Positions 61,068-64,000 of a stretch of 64,000 bases of DNA are shown here, piece by piece. Both the position numbers and the translations under genes were made by a program. The stretch covers positions 620,001 to 684,000 of the forward strand of contig NZ_CAUVYE020000008.1 in the NCBI RefSeq assembly GCF_963556055.3, given 5' to 3'. How positions within the stretch are numbered: position 1 is the first letter of the stretch; the number at the start of each line of letters is the position of its first letter. The notes beneath the pieces were generated by a model. The model worked only from the letters and a program-made list of their open reading frames with translations, was not told where the DNA came from and searched no databases. The stretch is from Cohaesibacter sp963556055. GTDB lineage: Bacteria > Pseudomonadota > Alphaproteobacteria > Rhizobiales > Cohaesibacteraceae.

Positions 61068-62171
61068 ATGACTGCGCACAGAACGGATCATTCTGATCGG
61101 CGTGAAGAACGCTACCAGCTTTCCCCCTTTGTCATCTCGTCCAGCAGCCCCTACTTGCGCGATCAGCGGGATCTCATGGAGCGGCCCTTCTTTTCTCTGG
61201 CAAAGAGCCCACGTCTGAAACCGATCTGCTACAAGCAGGCCGACATCGAGATTCAGGTCTTCGGAATGCCGGACCACGGCATGGCGACAATATGGGATGC
61301 AGACATCCTGATCTGGGCCGCCAGTCAGATTGTCGCCGCTGAAAATGCCGGGGAGCACAGCTCGCGGCGGCTGCATTTCACGCCCTATCAGTTGCTGAGA
61401 GGCATTGGGCGCCAAACGGGGAACCGGCAATATTGTCTGTTGAGGGCCTCACTGGCGCGCCTGCAGTCAACTGTCATTGCCACCACCATCCGCAATGGAA
61501 CTCGTTGGCGTTGTCGCCAATTCTCGTGGATCAACGAGTGGGAAGAGCGGACCACCATCAATGGCCGTGTCGAAGGCATGGAATTTGTCCTGCCGGAATG
61601 GTTCTACAACGGGGTCATGGACCACTCTTTGGTGCTCTCGATCGATCCTGCCTATTTCCGGCTGAAGGGAGGGATCGAGCGTTGGCTCTATCGCATCGCT
61701 CGCAAGCATGTGGGGCATCAGCAAGAAGGCTGGCACTTTGATATTGCCCATCTGCATCGAAAATCAGGAAGCCTTGCCCGTGTTTCCGATTTTGCTCTGG
61801 CGATTCGCAGGATCGCAAGACAACAACCTCTGCCGGGCTATCGGCTCGGGCTCGGTACTCTCAAAGGTCGGGAGGGGCTCTGGATCCTTCCCCTCATTCC
61901 GCGCACAGGCACTGTAGATAAGGCTGTGGATGCATCGGGTGAGAATATCGGCACATCACACGCAGCGACCATCGGTACATCAGACGCAACCCTATCGGCA
62001 CATCAAACGCACGAACAGGCTGCAAGCACTTGTTTCAATGATGGAAACACCGACCGTAACTTATCTAACAGTGACTCTAACAGCTTTTCTTCTGTTTCAG
62101 AGGCAAGTGGATATCTGAAGGAGAGTGCCACTTCTATGCCGCCAGCAGGTCCGCGGAGGACATTGCCATGA
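61068..62171 (+). CDS. Replication initiator protein (RepA-type, ICE)
   Basis: 367 residues. SPFVISSSSPYLRDQRDLME, PFFSLAKSPRLKPICYKQAD, WDADILIWAASQIVAAENAG, LHFTPYQLLRGIGRQTGNRQ and HQEGWHFDIAHLHRKSGS match the plasmid-type initiator (RPA family) that sits in ICE core operons. Such proteins start replication of the excised circle. The C-terminal 80 residues are serine/threonine-rich and poorly ordered. ATG 61068 directly follows the HTH stop. The next gene overlaps by ATGA. Confidence 0.85.
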   Translation: MTAHRTDHSDRREERYQLSPFVISSSSPYLRDQRDLMERPFFSLAKSPRLKPICYKQADIEIQVFGMPDHGMATIWDADILIWAASQIVAAENAGEHSSRRLHFTPYQLLRGIGRQTGNRQYCLLRASLARLQSTVIATTIRNGTRWRCRQFSWINEWEERTTINGRVEGMEFVLPEWFYNGVMDHSLVLSIDPAYFRLKGGIERWLYRIARKHVGHQQEGWHFDIAHLHRKSGSLARVSDFALAIRRIARQQPLPGYRLGLGTLKGREGLWILPLIPRTGTVDKAVDASGENIGTSHAATIGTSDATLSAHQTHEQAASTCFNDGNTDRNLSNSDSNSFSSVSEASGYLKESATSMPPAGPRRTLP

Positions 62172-62656
62172 CAGAGGCAATGTCAAAGGATGCACCATTT
62201 CTGACGCTGGTTGATCTGACGTTCGAGAAGAACAGGATCGAACATTGGATCCGCTTCGGGCACAAGAGCTATGAAAAGATCCTCGACCCATACCGCAGCA
62301 TCATTGGCTTTAAACAGGACGCAGTCTTTGCTTTCGTCCGCTGGGCCTCGAACGGCTATGGCACACAAGTCTCTCGCATCGACATCATCAAGGCCGTCGG
62401 CAAGGGAGACGCCTGTCAGACCGTGCCCTGTATCCGTCCTGGCGGCATCATTCTGCTGCGCCTGAACGGATGGCCGAAGGTCCAGCGTGCCTTGATAGCG
62501 ATCGACAGGGTGGAAGCAATTGGCATCAATCCCGCTGATGCTTCGCCGGAACACTGGCGGCAGGTCCATAACCGGCTGAAAGCGGGGGAAGATCCTGATG
62601 GCTACTCAATCGAGCGTCATACGGCCTGGCTCGCACGGCAAAGGATCGCACCATGA
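62168..62656 (+). CDS. DUF2840 family protein
   Basis: 162 residues. FLTLVDLTFEKNRIEHWIRF, GFKQDAVFAFVRWASNGYGT, IRPGGIILLRLNGWPKVQRA and IDRVEAIGINPADASPEHWR are marks of DUF2840, always found in ICE core regions between the initiator and TraF. Function unknown. ATGA overlaps at both ends tie it to its neighbours. Confidence 0.88.
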   Translation: MTEAMSKDAPFLTLVDLTFEKNRIEHWIRFGHKSYEKILDPYRSIIGFKQDAVFAFVRWASNGYGTQVSRIDIIKAVGKGDACQTVPCIRPGGIILLRLNGWPKVQRALIAIDRVEAIGINPADASPEHWRQVHNRLKAGEDPDGYSIERHTAWLARQRIAP

Positions 62657-63198
62657 GACGCTTTGCTTATGCCGCCGTTGCCATTGCCGCAGCCGCTGTT
62701 GTCGCTTCACCCTTCTTCTTCGCACCGCAGCTGAAACTTGTCTGGAATGTCTCGGCCAGTGCACCCATTGGGCTCTATATCCTCAGGGAACCTGTCGGAC
62801 ACGACGTCACCGATCTCGTTGCCGTTAGGCTGCCAGAGAAGTGGCAGGCTTTTGCCGTTGAGCGTGGCTATATCGGCAATGGTGCGCCTCTGTTGAAACG
62901 CATTGTGGGCCTGCCCGGTCAAATGGTCTGCCGTCTCAATGGCTCCATAACTGTCGATGAGGTGACAATGGGCCATGCCCGTGAAGCGGATCAACAGGGC
63001 CGGTTGCTCCCGACATGGGATGGATGCCAGACGATCGATCAGGATGAACTATTCCTGATGAATTGGCAGATTGATGACAGTCTTGATGGTCGGTATTTCG
63101 GTCCCTTGCCTGCAAGCTCGATTATCGGTCTTGCGCGACCGCTCTGGACCGACGAAGCGGGCGATGGCCGTTTCGAATGGCGGGCTCCAACACAATGA
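62653..63198 (+). CDS. traF: Conjugal transfer S26 peptidase TraF
   Basis: 181 residues. One N-terminal membrane span (FAYAAVAIAAAAVVASPFFF), then the signal-peptidase-like site: Ser in WNVSASAPIGLYIL and Lys in LLKRIVGLPGQMV, and a C-terminal FLMNWQIDDSLDGRYFGPLP. TraF-type peptidases process and circularise the pilin TrbC. Located between DUF2840 and the transglycosylase, as in symbiosis-island ICEs. ATGA overlaps on both sides. Confidence 0.9.
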   Translation: MRRFAYAAVAIAAAAVVASPFFFAPQLKLVWNVSASAPIGLYILREPVGHDVTDLVAVRLPEKWQAFAVERGYIGNGAPLLKRIVGLPGQMVCRLNGSITVDEVTMGHAREADQQGRLLPTWDGCQTIDQDELFLMNWQIDDSLDGRYFGPLPASSIIGLARPLWTDEAGDGRFEWRAPTQ

Positions 63199-63857
63199 GT
63201 GTTCCTCACCTCATCGGTTCTGAGAAACATCGCGCAGCCTTGCTGTGTAGCGGCTTCCTGTTTCTTGCGGCGAGTTTCGCACCTCTGGCATCAGCTTGCG
63301 CTGGGGAGGCGATTGCCGCTTCTTATGCTGTTCATATTGCTGAGGCTGCGCGACACTTTTCCTTTCCGAAAGACTGGATCATTGCAATCCTTCAGCAAGA
63401 AAGTGGAGGCAAGGAAGATGCGGTGTCGCCCAAAGGTGCCATGGGACTGATGCAGCTCATGCCTGACACCTGGACCGACATGAAGCTCCGCCATGACCTT
63501 GGCGACGACCCCTTTGATCCGCGCGACAATGTCTTTGCTGGCACGGCTTATCTCAGTTTCCTTTGGGATCGCTATGGCACCATCGAAGCCATGCTGGCCG
63601 CGTACAATGCGGGACCAACCCGTTACGAGGATGCACTTCAAAACAGCCGAGGTCTCCCAGCCGAGACGCAGTCCTATATTGCGGATCTTGCACCCACGCT
63701 TCGAGGCACGATTCCATTCAGCCAACAGCAACTCGCCAGCGATTGGCGTGAAGCAGAGCTGTTCGCGGGTCACCAAGGGCGTGATGAGCAGGCCGGAAAA
63801 GTGGGTTTCGAGCCGCATGCAAGCGGGCTCTTTGTCTTTGAAGCTCTTGCAGACTGA
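63195..63857 (+). CDS. Lytic transglycosylase of the transfer apparatus
   Basis: 220 residues. Signal peptide (about residues 1-37, ending PLASACA), then the SLT domain: AARHFSFPKDWIIAILQQES with the catalytic Glu in QQESGG, SPKGAMGLMQLMPDTW, and AMLAAYNAGPTRYEDAL. It opens peptidoglycan for the mating channel (VirB1/TrbN type). ATG 63195 gives the ATGA overlap with traF; an in-frame ATG at 63177 is also possible. The C-terminal 50 residues have no known domain. Confidence 0.88.
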   Translation: MSVPHLIGSEKHRAALLCSGFLFLAASFAPLASACAGEAIAASYAVHIAEAARHFSFPKDWIIAILQQESGGKEDAVSPKGAMGLMQLMPDTWTDMKLRHDLGDDPFDPRDNVFAGTAYLSFLWDRYGTIEAMLAAYNAGPTRYEDALQNSRGLPAETQSYIADLAPTLRGTIPFSQQQLASDWREAELFAGHQGRDEQAGKVGFEPHASGLFVFEALAD

Positions 63858-64000
63858 GAAGGTCAGGAAAGCGAAAATCTCTGAGGGAAGGGGAGGGCAA
63901 GATAAAGGAAACCGGCACTCCCAAGAGGCGGTTTCTAAAATTCTTGTTGTCTGCACGTCGGTTAGCGGCTGCCTTGCGGCACCCCGTTTTATGCGGATTG
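63858..64000. other. Right edge of window, non-coding so far
   Basis: 143 bases after the transglycosylase stop. GA-rich from 63880 to 63915. In related elements a relaxase gene follows; nothing of it is visible yet. Confidence 0.4.

Larger units (their letters stand above)
42653..64000 (+). mobile_element. Integrative and conjugative element in tRNA-Phe (left 21 kb; right end outside)
   Basis: Begins at the 3' end of tRNA-Phe with a P4-type tyrosine integrase and an AlpA-type gene. A cargo block follows at 45.7-58.8 kb with lower synteny and defence genes. The last 5 kb carry the set DUF2285 - excisionase-like HTH - RepA-type initiator - DUF2840 - TraF - transglycosylase found in rhizobial symbiosis-island-type ICEs. 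Relaxase, coupling protein and mating-pair genes are expected past base 64000. No second copy of the tRNA-Phe 3' end was found in the window. Confidence 0.85.

Noticed and set aside
42653..64000. A second copy of the tRNA-Phe 3' end as the right attachment site
   Set aside because: No match to the TTCGAATCCGCCTCCGGGCA end was found in the window, so the right end was not called.

Overview
The window comes from a chromosome of an alphaproteobacterium, most likely Hyphomicrobiales (Rhizobiales) and probably marine. Pointers are a C4-pathway 5-aminolevulinate synthase (hemA), a very large PleC/DivJ/PdhS-type histidine kinase, a phasin, UPF0262 and DUF2948 proteins, an acuR-acuI pair (acrylate/DMSP metabolism), a TAXI-type TRAP transporter, a tRNA-His that ends in A73, and a conjugative element like those of rhizobial symbiosis islands. 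A genus such as Cohaesibacter is only a guess.

Region 1 (1-31 kb) is ordinary chromosome. It carries hemA (cut by the left edge), a single-domain response regulator, an SF1B helicase, regulators (TetR, RpiR, MocR), a NUDIX hydrolase, a threonine-dehydratase-like enzyme with a divergent MocR regulator, the 1487-residue sensor kinase, a phasin, tRNA-His, a diguanylate cyclase, a GST, bacterioferritin, acuR-acuI, a KtrA/KtrB potassium uptake pair, an aldo/keto reductase, DUF2948-murA, tRNA-Thr and a nickel-type sensor/exporter pair. The DegT-like and BKACE-like proteins look as if they have lost catalytic residues. bfr and acuI are both frameshifted by small insertions.

Region 2 (31-42.6 kb) has a TAXI TRAP transporter, an FAH-family hydrolase, a soluble FIST-domain chemoreceptor, and the run hisD - UPF0262 - low-MW phosphatase - infA - maf - yacG, ending at tRNA-Phe.

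Region 3 (42.65 kb to the right edge) is an integrative and conjugative element inserted at the 3' end of tRNA-Phe. Its left end has the tyrosine integrase, an AlpA-type regulator and a small NTPase. The cargo (45.7-56.2 kb) looks like a defence island: a Gabija-like pair (OLD/TOPRIM nuclease plus UvrD-like helicase), a PD-(D/E)xK-like protein with a KAP NTPase, and, divergent from these, a 57-residue single-membrane-span protein followed by an 1184-residue TPR protein with a possible PIN nuclease tail. The last two share a KLNR box and the motif A-x-[IV]-S-G-x-x-N-x-V-N-Q, which I consider the best candidate for an undescribed system. After it come an AraC/peroxiredoxin pair and a second diguanylate cyclase. 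The element core follows: DUF2285 genes, an RdfS-like excisionase, a RepA-type initiator, DUF2840, TraF peptidase and lytic transglycosylase, mostly joined by 4-base ATGA overlaps. No second copy of the tRNA-Phe end was seen, so the element runs on past base 64000.
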